33,652 bases of DNA from M55B132 sp964508895 (GCA_964508895.1 CAZDWF010000025.1:1-33652); one strand, 5' to 3'. Positions 7,387-15,408 are shown, counted from the stretch's first letter. Notes: generated from the letters alone by a model not told the origin. Translations and numbers: made by a program.

Positions 7387-8994
7387 GTGTTTAAAATAGA
7401 ATCCAGGATTGATGTAAATTCTAAAGAATTCAAGGAAAACAAGGATGCTTTCTTAAAAATGCTGAAGCAATATAAAGACATCCATAAAGAAGTTTCTAAA
7501 GGGGGCTCAGATGAAGCAGTTAAAAAGCACAAATCAAGGGGAAAACTGTTAGCCCGTGAAAGAATTTATAAGCTTATTGACCCAAACACCCCATTTCTAG
7601 AATTATCTACACTCGCTGCTTACGATCAGTATGATAATGGATTTCCTTCTGCAGGGATTGTTACTGGTATAGGTGTTGTACATGGGAGAGAGGCAGTTAT
7701 AATTGCCAATGATGCTACTGTTAAAGGTGGGACTTATATGCAGTGGACAATAAGAAAGCATCTTAGAGCTCAGGAGGTAGCGATGGAAAATAAACTTCCT
7801 ACTATTTACATGGTGGATTCCGGTGGTGCATTCCTTCCTGAACAGGATACTGTATTCCCTGACAAAAATCACTTTGGGCGATTTTTCTATAATCAGGCCC
7901 GCTTATCTGCTATGGGAGTTCCCCAAATTGCTATTGTTATGGGTTCTTGCACCGCAGGTGGAGCTTATGTTCCAGCCATGAGTGATGAAACTATTATTGT
8001 TAAAAACCAGGGAACAATTTTCCTTGGTGGGCCTCCTCTTGTTAAAGCGGCAACAGGTGAAGAGGTTACAGCCGAAGAACTTGGAGGCGCTGATGTTCAT
8101 ACTTCTATATCAGGTGTTGCTGATCATTTTGCTGATAATGACACTCATGCGATCACAATCTGTAGAAATATATTTGAATCTCTTGAACAAAAAGAAAAGC
8201 AATTTATTGATATAGCTCCGGTTGAAGATCCTGCTTATGATCCTTCTGAATTATACGGTTTAGCTCCTGTTGATCTCAAAAAAGCAGTTGATTCCCGTGA
8301 AATTATTGCAAGGATCGTCGATGGGAGTAAATTTCATGAATTCAAAGAAAGATATTCTCCAAGCCTTGTAACAGGATTTGCTCGCATCTGGGGTTATCCT
8401 GTTGGAATCTTAGCTAATAATGGTGTATTGTTTCCAGAGTCTGCAACAAAAGGTACACACTTTATTGAGCTATGTACTTCCAGAAAGATTCCTTTGGTAT
8501 TCCTGCAGAATATTACTGGCTTTATGGTTGGTAAAGATTTCGAAAGAAGAGGTATTGCAAAAGATGGTGCTAAAATGGTTCATGCGGTTGCAAATGCCGA
8601 TATTCCAAAATTCACTATCCTCTTCGGAGGCTCATTTGGTGCTGGCAATTACGGTATGGCAGGAAGAGCATTCGACCCAAGGTTATTATTTATGTGGCCA
8701 AATGCAAAGATCTCTGTTATGGGTGGTATGCAGGCAGCTAATGTATTGGTAACTGTTAAAAAAGATCAATACAGAGCTAAAGGTAAAGAGATGCCTGTTG
8801 AAGAAATTGAAAAGATGAGAACCTCTATTGAAGAAAAATATGATAAAGAAGGTTCTGCATATTATAGTACCTCACGTTTATGGGACGATGGTATCATAGA
8901 TCCTGTTGATACTCGTAAAGTGATTGCAATGGGAATCGCTATGTCGCTCAACAAGCCTTATCCTGAACAGAAATTTGGTGTTTTCAGAATGTAA
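7387..8994 (+). CDS. mccB: Acyl-CoA carboxyltransferase, 3-methylcrotonyl-CoA carboxylase beta type (12S-like)
   Basis: 535 aa with the two crotonase-like halves of biotin-dependent acyl-CoA carboxyltransferases. The N-terminal half carries SRGKLLARERI and the oxyanion segment SGGAFLPEQD (about 145); the C-terminal half carries ANNGVLFPESATKG, FLQNITGFMVG, the oxyanion segment GGSFGAGNYGM (about 415-425) and WPNAKISVMGG. These blocks are those of MccB/geranyl-CoA carboxylase beta rather than PccB or AccD. The start is GTG at 7387: the preceding in-frame ATG choices are absent and the N-terminal residues (DVNSKEF...) align with the family. It transfers carboxyl from carboxybiotin to the gamma carbon of 3-methylcrotonyl-CoA. 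No biotin carboxylase gene is in the window; the only biotin carrier is two genes downstream on a 5S-like protein. The next gene starts 2 bp after the stop, so translation is probably coupled. Confidence 0.92.
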   Translation: MFKIESRIDVNSKEFKENKDAFLKMLKQYKDIHKEVSKGGSDEAVKKHKSRGKLLARERIYKLIDPNTPFLELSTLAAYDQYDNGFPSAGIVTGIGVVHGREAVIIANDATVKGGTYMQWTIRKHLRAQEVAMENKLPTIYMVDSGGAFLPEQDTVFPDKNHFGRFFYNQARLSAMGVPQIAIVMGSCTAGGAYVPAMSDETIIVKNQGTIFLGGPPLVKAATGEEVTAEELGGADVHTSISGVADHFADNDTHAITICRNIFESLEQKEKQFIDIAPVEDPAYDPSELYGLAPVDLKKAVDSREIIARIVDGSKFHEFKERYSPSLVTGFARIWGYPVGILANNGVLFPESATKGTHFIELCTSRKIPLVFLQNITGFMVGKDFERRGIAKDGAKMVHAVANADIPKFTILFGGSFGAGNYGMAGRAFDPRLLFMWPNAKISVMGGMQAANVLVTVKKDQYRAKGKEMPVEEIEKMRTSIEEKYDKEGSAYYSTSRLWDDGIIDPVDTRKVIAMGIAMSLNKPYPEQKFGVFRM

Positions 8995-8996
8995 TT

Positions 8997-9797
8997 ATGG
9001 AAGTGAAAATGAAAAGCTTTGAGAACATAGAGTTCATTCAGGAAAACCAGCTTGGAACCATCTGGCTGAACCGTCCTGATAAACATAATGCTATGAATGC
9101 AGAGATGATCTCTGAGATCATAGATTGTTACCAGGAAATCAATAAATTAGATGAGCTTAGAGTTGTCGTTCTGAGAGGAAGAGGAAAATCATTTTGTGCC
9201 GGTGCTGACCTAAACTATATGAAAGGGATTGCTGAATTTGGTTTTGAAGAGAACTATCAGGACAGCCTTAAACTTGCTAAATGCTTTAATGTAATTTATA
9301 CTTGCGGCAAACCAACTATAGCAATAGTACATGGAGCTGCTATTGGTGGAGCAAACGGACTATTAGCTGCATGTGATTTTGTTTACTGTGATGATGAAAC
9401 AAAATTTGCATTTGCAGAGGTAAAACTCGGAATAGCTCCTGCAACCATTTCACCTTATGTGTGCAAGAGAATAGGTGAATATGCTGCCAGGGATCTTATG
9501 ATCACAGGAAGAAGGTTTCTTGGAAAGGAAGCTGAAGGTTTTGGTCTTGTGAATAAATCATTGCAAGCAGATGCTCTTGAAGAACAATTAAGCCTTACAG
9601 TTAAGTTCCTTATGTCGAGCGGCCCTGCTGCAATGAAAGCATGTAAAGAGCTGATATATAACCTATATAATAAATTCTCTTTTGAAGACTCCATTGACTA
9701 TTCTGCCAGACTGATAGCTGAACTTAGAGCTTCCAGGGAGGGGCAGGAAGGGATGGCTTCGTTTTTGGAGAAGCGTAAACCCAATTGGAATAATTAA
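8997..9797 (+). CDS. liuC: Enoyl-CoA hydratase family, LiuC-like 3-methylglutaconyl-CoA hydratase
   Basis: 266 aa crotonase-fold protein. Oxyanion-hole segments are FCAGADL (residues 66-72) and HGAAIGGANG (112-121). Of the two catalytic Glu of classical crotonase, the second is kept (Glu141 in AEVKLGI) and the first is Gly121. That same replacement, together with APATISPYV, is typical of LiuC-type methylglutaconyl-CoA hydratases of the leucine/isovalerate pathway. It would interconvert 3-methylglutaconyl-CoA and HMG-CoA, linking the MccB-like and lyase-like products. The ATG at 8997 is 2 bp after the mccB stop; a second in-frame ATG at 9009 is an alternative. The stop codon lies inside a heptad repeat array that fills the gap to the next gene. 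Confidence 0.85.
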   Translation: MEVKMKSFENIEFIQENQLGTIWLNRPDKHNAMNAEMISEIIDCYQEINKLDELRVVVLRGRGKSFCAGADLNYMKGIAEFGFEENYQDSLKLAKCFNVIYTCGKPTIAIVHGAAIGGANGLLAACDFVYCDDETKFAFAEVKLGIAPATISPYVCKRIGEYAARDLMITGRRFLGKEAEGFGLVNKSLQADALEEQLSLTVKFLMSSGPAAMKACKELIYNLYNKFSFEDSIDYSARLIAELRASREGQEGMASFLEKRKPNWNN

Positions 9798-9828
9798 AAG
9801 ACAAAAGATTAAAGTTAAAAGACAAAAG
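9794..9828. repeat. Heptad repeat array NNAAAAG between liuC and the biotin protein
   Basis: Five clean 7-bp units (TTAAAAG, ACAAAAG, ATTAAAG, TTAAAAG, ACAAAAG). The first overlaps the liuC stop codon (9795-9797) and the last ends 2 bp before the ATG at 9831. The purine-rich AAAAG just upstream of the start might help ribosome binding; that is inference. Confidence 0.8.
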
Positions 9829-9830
9829 TT

Positions 9831-12005
9831 ATGGCAAAGAAACGCCCAATAAAATTTAGTTTAGTTTATCGCGATATGTGGCAGTCCTCAGGGAAGTATG
9901 TGCCAAGGGTTGATCAGCTTAAGCAAATCGCTCCGATAATTATAGATATGGATTGTTTTGCTCGTGTTGAAACCAATGGAGGAGCTTTTGAACAGGTTAA
10001 TCTCCTGTATGGAGAAAATCCGAACAAAGCAGTTCGTGAGTGGACAAAACCGTTTAACGACGTTGGTATCAAAACGCATATGCTTGAAAGAGCACTCAAT
10101 GGTATTCGTATGTTTCCTGTTCCTGCCGATGTTCGTGAACTCATGTATAAAGTTAAAAATGCACAGGGAACCAATATTGCCCGTTCATTTTGTGGTTTGA
10201 ACGATCATAGGAACCTTGAGTTATCCATCAAATATGCTAACAAAGCAGGAATGATCTCACAGGCCTGTCTGTGCATCACACACTCCAAATTACATACGGT
10301 GGAGTACTATATGGGTGTAGCTGATAAAGCCGTTGAGTATGGATGTGATGAGATCTGTTTGAAAGATATGGCAGGAATTGGCCGTCCTGTAATGCTTGGC
10401 AGATTAGTTAAAGCTATAAAAGATAAATATCCTCATATTCTTGTACAGTATCACGGCCATTCAGGTCCTGGATTCTCTGTGGCTTCCATGCTGGAAGTTG
10501 CAAAGGCTGGTGTGGATATAGTGGATGTGGCCATGGAACCCCTGTCATGGGGAATGGTGCATCCTGATGTAATCACTATCAGGGAAATGCTGGATGATGC
10601 AGGATTCGACGTTCCTGAGATCAATATGAAAGCATATATGGAAGCCAGGGCACTAACCCAGTCATTTATGGACGACTTCCTGGGATATTTCATTAATCCG
10701 AAAAACAGATTCCTTTCATCACTGATGATACAAAGCGGACTTCCCGGTGGAATGATGGGTAGCCTGATGGCCGACCTTAAAGGGGTTCATGATAGTATCA
10801 ATTTCTCCCTGAAATCAGATGGTAAGCCTGAACTTACCGAAGATGAACTACTTATAAAACTCTTCGAAGAAGTTGAGTATATCTGGCCATTAATGGGGTA
10901 TCCACCACTGGTGACGCCTTATAGCCAATATGTTAAAAATGTTGCCCTCATGAATGTTCTCCAAATGGCAAAAGGAGAAGAAAGATTCTCAATGATGGAT
11001 GATAATGTATGGAATATGCTGCTCGGAAAAGCAGGAAACCTTCCAGGCCATGTCGACCCGGAAATACTGGATCTGGCCAAACAGCAAAAAAGAGAGTTTT
11101 ATACCGGTGTTCCCCAGGAAGCTTATCCAAATGAGCTGGATAAATACCGCAAAGAGATGAAGGAAAATGGCTGGGAAACAGGCCCGGATGATGAAGAACT
11201 CTTTGAATTTGCAATGCACGAAACACAATACAGAGATTATAAATCAGGAATAGCCAAGACAAGGTTTGAAGAGGAATTAGAGAAAGTTAAACAACAATCC
11301 CAAACCCCTAAAACACAAGTTGCAGTGAAAGATAAAACAGTTTCCAGACCTTCATCATTCAGTAAAGATGAAGTTAAATGCCATGAAGCAATGGCAGCAT
11401 ATTTAATGTATACATTCAATACAAAATCAATAGATACCTCTGCGGATGGTACCACTAAGCATGATGTATGGAATATGATCGGTTTCTGGAGGAATATCAA
11501 TAATGTGAGTGTGACTTTCGATGGTAATGATTATGATATTCAGTTTGAAATGCCTACCAAAAGCGAGTATGATTTCGTTATTGAAGGGAAAAAGCTTAAA
11601 GGTAAAGTAGAGTTTATTGATAAAGGCGAAATTGACTTTTCTATTAATGATAAAACATATCAGGCTAAAATTTCTAAAGGAGATGATGATCTTACCAAGA
11701 TTGCAATAAATGGTAAAGAATTCCAGATGAAAAGGAATGATCTTCTGGATACGGAACTTAGCAGCCATAGTCCTGACGATACAATAGATGTAAGCAAAAA
11801 TATTATGTCTCCAATTCCTGGGAAAATATTTAAAATATTGGTCAAAGAAGGTGAAGAGATCAGAAAAGGAGATATTGTTGTTGTTATTGATGCCATGAAA
11901 ATGGAGAATAATATTACAACGAAAAGAGATGCAGTAGTGAAAAAGATTCATGTGAAGCTGAATGAAATGGTTGAAGTGAATTCACAACTTGTTGAACTGG
12001 AGTAA
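9831..12005 (+). CDS. Biotin-dependent hybrid subunit: 5S/OadA-like carboxyltransferase + MccA-type BT-like region + biotin carrier
   Basis: 724 aa. Residues 1-480 are a carboxyltransferase TIM barrel plus funnel of the pyruvate carboxylase/OadA/transcarboxylase-5S family: metal Asp15 in RDMWQS, the carbamylated-Lys position Lys178 in CLKDMAG, metal His208/His210 in YHGHSGPG, QSGLPGGMMG (301-310) and VTPYSQYV (361-368). Residues 515-645 hold a W..GFWRN start and alternating short strands that look like the BT domain of MCC alpha. Residues 657-724 are a biotinyl domain with IDAMKM (biotin on Lys690). There is no biotin carboxylase domain. Family members exchange carboxyl groups between biotin and pyruvate/oxaloacetate. 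The His of the usual RDxHQS is Trp17 and the LRG pyruvate-binding block is altered (MLERALNGIR), so the keto-acid partner is uncertain. With the MccB-like protein it would make a complete transcarboxylase; alternatively it is a pyruvate carboxylase B/OadA-type subunit unrelated to MccB. Confidence 0.85.
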   Translation: MAKKRPIKFSLVYRDMWQSSGKYVPRVDQLKQIAPIIIDMDCFARVETNGGAFEQVNLLYGENPNKAVREWTKPFNDVGIKTHMLERALNGIRMFPVPADVRELMYKVKNAQGTNIARSFCGLNDHRNLELSIKYANKAGMISQACLCITHSKLHTVEYYMGVADKAVEYGCDEICLKDMAGIGRPVMLGRLVKAIKDKYPHILVQYHGHSGPGFSVASMLEVAKAGVDIVDVAMEPLSWGMVHPDVITIREMLDDAGFDVPEINMKAYMEARALTQSFMDDFLGYFINPKNRFLSSLMIQSGLPGGMMGSLMADLKGVHDSINFSLKSDGKPELTEDELLIKLFEEVEYIWPLMGYPPLVTPYSQYVKNVALMNVLQMAKGEERFSMMDDNVWNMLLGKAGNLPGHVDPEILDLAKQQKREFYTGVPQEAYPNELDKYRKEMKENGWETGPDDEELFEFAMHETQYRDYKSGIAKTRFEEELEKVKQQSQTPKTQVAVKDKTVSRPSSFSKDEVKCHEAMAAYLMYTFNTKSIDTSADGTTKHDVWNMIGFWRNINNVSVTFDGNDYDIQFEMPTKSEYDFVIEGKKLKGKVEFIDKGEIDFSINDKTYQAKISKGDDDLTKIAINGKEFQMKRNDLLDTELSSHSPDDTIDVSKNIMSPIPGKIFKILVKEGEEIRKGDIVVVIDAMKMENNITTKRDAVVKKIHVKLNEMVEVNSQLVELE

Positions 12006-12008
12006 TTC

Positions 12009-12036
12009 CCGTCACGCCTTACGCGTTACGAGATAA
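12009..12036. repeat. Short heptad repeat, GCNTTAC type
   Basis: Three to four 7-bp units (CCGTCAC, GCCTTAC, GCGTTAC, then GAGATAA) starting 3 bp after the stop of the biotin protein. This is the shortest and least certain array of the set. The rest of the spacer to 12134 shows no terminator or good promoter. Confidence 0.45.
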
Positions 12037-12134
12037 AGGTGATGTTAACAAAGTGATTTAAAATCTGAATAATATCACCCTCAGATTTTTTGAACATTAT
12101 TAAACCTAAATCATATACTTAAAATATTTTATTC

Positions 12135-13280
12135 ATGAATTTCGATTTGAACGAAGAACAAATCATGATCCGTGATACTGTGCATGATTTTGCAGAACGT
12201 GAAATCAGGCCTGTTGCTCAGGAGCTTGATGAAAAAGCAGAGTTTTCATTAGATCTTACCCGGAAAATGGGAGAACTTGGATTGTTCGGAATGTATTTAC
12301 CTGAAAAATACGGCGGACAAGATCTTGATATGCTCTCATATATTATTGCTGTTGAAGAAATTGCAAGGGTTGATGGATCCCAGGCAGCAACACTGGCAGC
12401 TCAAAACTCCTTAGGAATATGGCCCTTATATGCCTATGGAACTGAGAAACAAAAGGAAAAGTACCTTCCTCAACTTTGTACTGGTGAAGCACTATGGGGC
12501 TTCGGACTTACAGAACCTACTGCAGGATCCGACTCCAGAGGTACAAAAACAAAAGCTTATATCGAAGGTGATCAGTGGATAATTAATGGGTCAAAAATAT
12601 TTATTACTAATGGCTCCCATGATATTTCCATTGGATCCACTGTACAATGTGTTACCGCTGATAATGGTGGAAAAAAAGAGTTTACAACCATTTTGGTAGA
12701 AAAAGATACGCCTGGATTTAAAAGAGTTGCCATGCATGGTAAAATGATGTGGCGCGCTTCCGATACTGCGGAACTCTACTTTGATGATTGCAAGGTCCCA
12801 AAAGAAAATATTCTTGGAGAAATCGGACAGGGTTCCAAAATTATGCTTTCAACACTTGATGGTGGACGCTTATCAATTGCAGCAATGGGTTTAGGTGCTG
12901 CTCAGGGAGCTTTCGACCTGGCACTAAAGTATTCAAACGAAAGAAAACAGTTTGGAAAACCAATCTCAAAATTCCAGATTAATGCTTTTAAACTTGCTGA
13001 TATGGCAACAAAAATTGAGTTGGCGAGAAATCTCCTTTACAAAGCATGCTGGCTTAAAGACAGTGAAAGGCCTTATGGTAAAGAAGCAGCAATGGCCAAG
13101 CTCTATTGCTCAGAAATAGCTAAACAAGTTGCCGATGAAGCAGTTCAGCTACACGGTGGTTATGGCCTCATGAAAGATTATGATATAGAAAGAATATTCA
13201 GGGATCAGAGATTGCTGCAAATAGGTGAGGGAACATCTGAGATTCAGAGGCTTGTTATAAGTAGATATATTGGAGCATAA
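12135..13280 (+). CDS. Acyl-CoA dehydrogenase, short-chain type (isovaleryl-CoA or related substrate inferred)
   Basis: 381 aa, full-length acyl-CoA dehydrogenase with an N-terminal helical domain, the FAD-binding segment GFGLTEPTAGSDS, ITNGSHD and the C-terminal QLHGGYGLMKDY and IGEGTSEIQR blocks. The catalytic base is at the position used by short- and medium-chain enzymes (Glu365 in GEGTSEI). Isovaleryl-CoA dehydrogenases instead carry the Glu on the preceding helix, where this protein has LDGGRL. It oxidises a short acyl-CoA to the 2-enoyl-CoA, passing electrons to electron-transfer flavoprotein. Position in the cluster suggests isovaleryl-CoA to 3-methylcrotonyl-CoA, but residues fit butyryl-, 2-methylbutyryl- or isobutyryl-CoA equally well. 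A heptad array begins 3 bp after the stop. Confidence 0.9.
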   Translation: MNFDLNEEQIMIRDTVHDFAEREIRPVAQELDEKAEFSLDLTRKMGELGLFGMYLPEKYGGQDLDMLSYIIAVEEIARVDGSQAATLAAQNSLGIWPLYAYGTEKQKEKYLPQLCTGEALWGFGLTEPTAGSDSRGTKTKAYIEGDQWIINGSKIFITNGSHDISIGSTVQCVTADNGGKKEFTTILVEKDTPGFKRVAMHGKMMWRASDTAELYFDDCKVPKENILGEIGQGSKIMLSTLDGGRLSIAAMGLGAAQGAFDLALKYSNERKQFGKPISKFQINAFKLADMATKIELARNLLYKACWLKDSERPYGKEAAMAKLYCSEIAKQVADEAVQLHGGYGLMKDYDIERIFRDQRLLQIGEGTSEIQRLVISRYIGA

Positions 13281-13283
13281 TCC

Positions 13284-13346
13284 GGATACCGGATGCCGGA
13301 TACCGGATGCCTGATACCGGATGCCAGATGCCTGATACCGGATGCC
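13284..13346. repeat. Heptad repeat array, NGATRCC type (9 units)
   Basis: Nine uninterrupted 7-bp units alternating GGATACC and GGATGCC with T or A variants at position 1. It starts 3 bp after the acyl-CoA dehydrogenase stop. The same unit recurs 9.2 kb away at 22570-22653. Because 3 x 7 = 21, the array stays open in several frames and creates false N-terminal extensions made of a 7-residue repeat. Confidence 0.95.
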
Positions 13347-13390
13347 AGGATCTGGTGTCACAATTTATTAATAATAAAAGATTGAAATTA

Positions 13391-15358
13391 ATGTCAGCAG
13401 ATTACAAAGTTCTCTGGAAACCATCCTCCGATAGGTCAAGTAATTCCAGGATGAATGAATATATGCAATTGGTAAATAAAAAGTTCAATAAAAACTATAC
13501 CGACTATTTTGAATTATATGATTGGAGTATTGAAAATATTCCTGATTTCTGGGGATCTTTTTGGGAATATGCTGATATTAAAAATTCTGATTATTTTACA
13601 TCTGTTGTTGATGATAATAAGAAAATGCCCGGGGCTAAATGGTTTGATGGGGCACGATTGAATTATGCAGAAAACCTTTTGCAAAAAAGAGATGATAAAA
13701 CAGCGATAATCTTCAGAGGTGAAAATGAGATTGAAAGAAGGATCTCTTACAAAGAGCTATTCAATGAAACTCATAAAGTGGCAGAAGGATTGAAAAAAAT
13801 TGGTGTGAAGAAGGGCGACAGGATTGCCGGTTTTATTCCAAACATGCCTGAAGCAATAATTGCTATGCTCGCAACCTCTTCTATTGGTGCAATATGGTCA
13901 TCATCATCTCCTGACTTTGGGATAAAAGGTGTTTTGGACAGGTTCAGCCAGATTGAACCTAAAGTGGTCTTTGCTGCTGATGGTTATTTTTATAAAGGAA
14001 AAAAATTTGATTCCCAGGATAAATTAAAAGGTATACTCGACAAGCTTCCTTCAGTTGAAAAAGTGGTTCTGATAAAATATATTGATGACAGAAAACCTGA
14101 TGAAATTCCCAATGCTATTTTATGGGAAGACCTTGCAAAGGATGTTGACGGGGAAATGACTTTCGAACAATTACCATTCGATCATCCACTATATATAATG
14201 TATTCTTCAGGAACTACTGGATTACCTAAGAGCATTGTTCATTCCGCAGGAGGGACTCTTATCCAGCATCTTAAGGAATTAATGCTGCATTCTAACCTGG
14301 GAGAAGATGATGTTATTTTCTATTTCACAACATGCGGCTGGATGATGTGGAACTGGTTTGTGAGCAGCCTCGCTGTGGGTGCAACTTTGGTTTGCTACGA
14401 TGGAAATCCATTCTATCCTGATCCTGGTGCATTATTGAAAATGGCCGATGAACTTGATATCAGTATTTTTGGAACCAGCGCTAAATATATTGCCTCACTT
14501 GAAAATGCAAATGTTGTCCCGAAAGAAATTTCAGACTTTCCAAAGCTAAAAGCTATCCTGTCTACTGGCTCTCCTCTATCCAATGAAAGCTTCGAATTTG
14601 TTTATAGAGAGTGGAAAGAGAATGTTCAACTTTCCTCTATTTCAGGAGGCACTGATATAATTTCCTGCTTCATGCTGGGAAATCCTATGCTGCCGGTATA
14701 TAAAGGGGAGATCCAGTGTAGGGGACTGGGAATGGATGTTGATAGTTTTGATGATTATGGAAAACCTGTAAGAGAAAAACAAGGAGAGCTGGTTTGTAAA
14801 TCAGCATTTCCTTCTATGCCAATTTATTTCTGGAATGATGAGGACGGACAAAAATATTATGATGCTTACTTTGATGTTTATGATAGGATCTGGCGTCATG
14901 GAGATTATATTCTATTAAGTGATCACGGCGGTGTTACCATGTATGGAAGATCTGATGCAACCTTAAATCCTGCTGGTGTTAGAATAGGAACTTCTGAAAT
15001 CTACAGGGTGGTTGAGAATATGGAGGAAATTGAAGATTCTGTTGTGATAGGCCAACAGTGGGAGGATGATGAAAGAGTTTTGTTATTTGTGAAACTAAAT
15101 GATGGGTATGAGCTTAATCCTGAACTTATTGTAAAGATCAAACAAAACCTCAGGTCACAATGTAGTCCTCGCCATGTACCGGCTTGCATATTTGAAACAG
15201 AAGGTGTACCCTATACACTAAATGGCAAAAAGGTTGAAATTGCAGTTAAAAAAGTACTGCAGGGAGAAGAAATTAAAAATAAGGATGCACTCTCGAATCC
15301 TGAAGTCCTGGATGGGTTTAAGCTAATTAAGGGTGTGAATTCGGAAAATTGCGAATAA
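13391..15358 (+). CDS. aacS: Acetoacetyl-CoA synthetase
   Basis: Start set at ATG 13391 (655 aa, the usual family length); the frame is open upstream to 13307 only because it runs through the heptad array. ANL-superfamily adenylating enzyme: the P-loop-like YSSGTTGLPKS is near residue 271, the hinge region GRSDATLNPAGVRIGTSE near 520, and the C-terminal catalytic Lys in LNGKKVE near 610. The N-terminal WxxSWxWS-like region and the NYAENLL segment are those of acetoacetyl-CoA synthetases rather than acetyl-CoA synthetases. It makes acetoacetyl-CoA from acetoacetate, CoA and ATP, which would recover the acetoacetate released by an HMG-CoA lyase step. It is the last gene of the + strand cluster, 110 bp after the dehydrogenase. 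Confidence 0.9.
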   Translation: MSADYKVLWKPSSDRSSNSRMNEYMQLVNKKFNKNYTDYFELYDWSIENIPDFWGSFWEYADIKNSDYFTSVVDDNKKMPGAKWFDGARLNYAENLLQKRDDKTAIIFRGENEIERRISYKELFNETHKVAEGLKKIGVKKGDRIAGFIPNMPEAIIAMLATSSIGAIWSSSSPDFGIKGVLDRFSQIEPKVVFAADGYFYKGKKFDSQDKLKGILDKLPSVEKVVLIKYIDDRKPDEIPNAILWEDLAKDVDGEMTFEQLPFDHPLYIMYSSGTTGLPKSIVHSAGGTLIQHLKELMLHSNLGEDDVIFYFTTCGWMMWNWFVSSLAVGATLVCYDGNPFYPDPGALLKMADELDISIFGTSAKYIASLENANVVPKEISDFPKLKAILSTGSPLSNESFEFVYREWKENVQLSSISGGTDIISCFMLGNPMLPVYKGEIQCRGLGMDVDSFDDYGKPVREKQGELVCKSAFPSMPIYFWNDEDGQKYYDAYFDVYDRIWRHGDYILLSDHGGVTMYGRSDATLNPAGVRIGTSEIYRVVENMEEIEDSVVIGQQWEDDERVLLFVKLNDGYELNPELIVKIKQNLRSQCSPRHVPACIFETEGVPYTLNGKKVEIAVKKVLQGEEIKNKDALSNPEVLDGFKLIKGVNSENCE

Positions 15359-15366
15359 TTAATTAA

Positions 15367-15408
15367 TAGATCATAGATTATAGATCATAGATTATAGATC
15401 GCAGACAG
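15367..15408. repeat. Heptad repeat array, TAGATYA type
   Basis: Five clean 7-bp units alternating TAGATCA and TAGATTA, ending TAGATCG and a degenerate CAGACAG. It begins 8 bp after the aacS stop. No terminator-like hairpin with a T run is seen in the 179-bp spacer. Confidence 0.85.

Noticed and set aside
11427..11951. 174-codon minus-strand open frame
   Set aside because: Shadow frame opposite the well-supported biotin protein; no family features or start context.
9831..12005. Membrane-bound oxaloacetate decarboxylase (OadA with OadB/OadG)
   Set aside because: No OadB or OadG membrane subunit nearby, and the BT-like region plus MccB/LiuC neighbours point elsewhere; not excluded if those subunits lie outside the window.
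13149..13361. Minus-strand frame with a 7-residue repeat through the NGATRCC array
   Set aside because: It is open only because a 7-bp repeat read in any frame repeats every 21 bp; it overlaps the end of a solid + strand gene.
13307..13390. Extended N-terminus of acetoacetyl-CoA synthetase
   Set aside because: Made of repeat-encoded residues; the family starts near ATG 13391.
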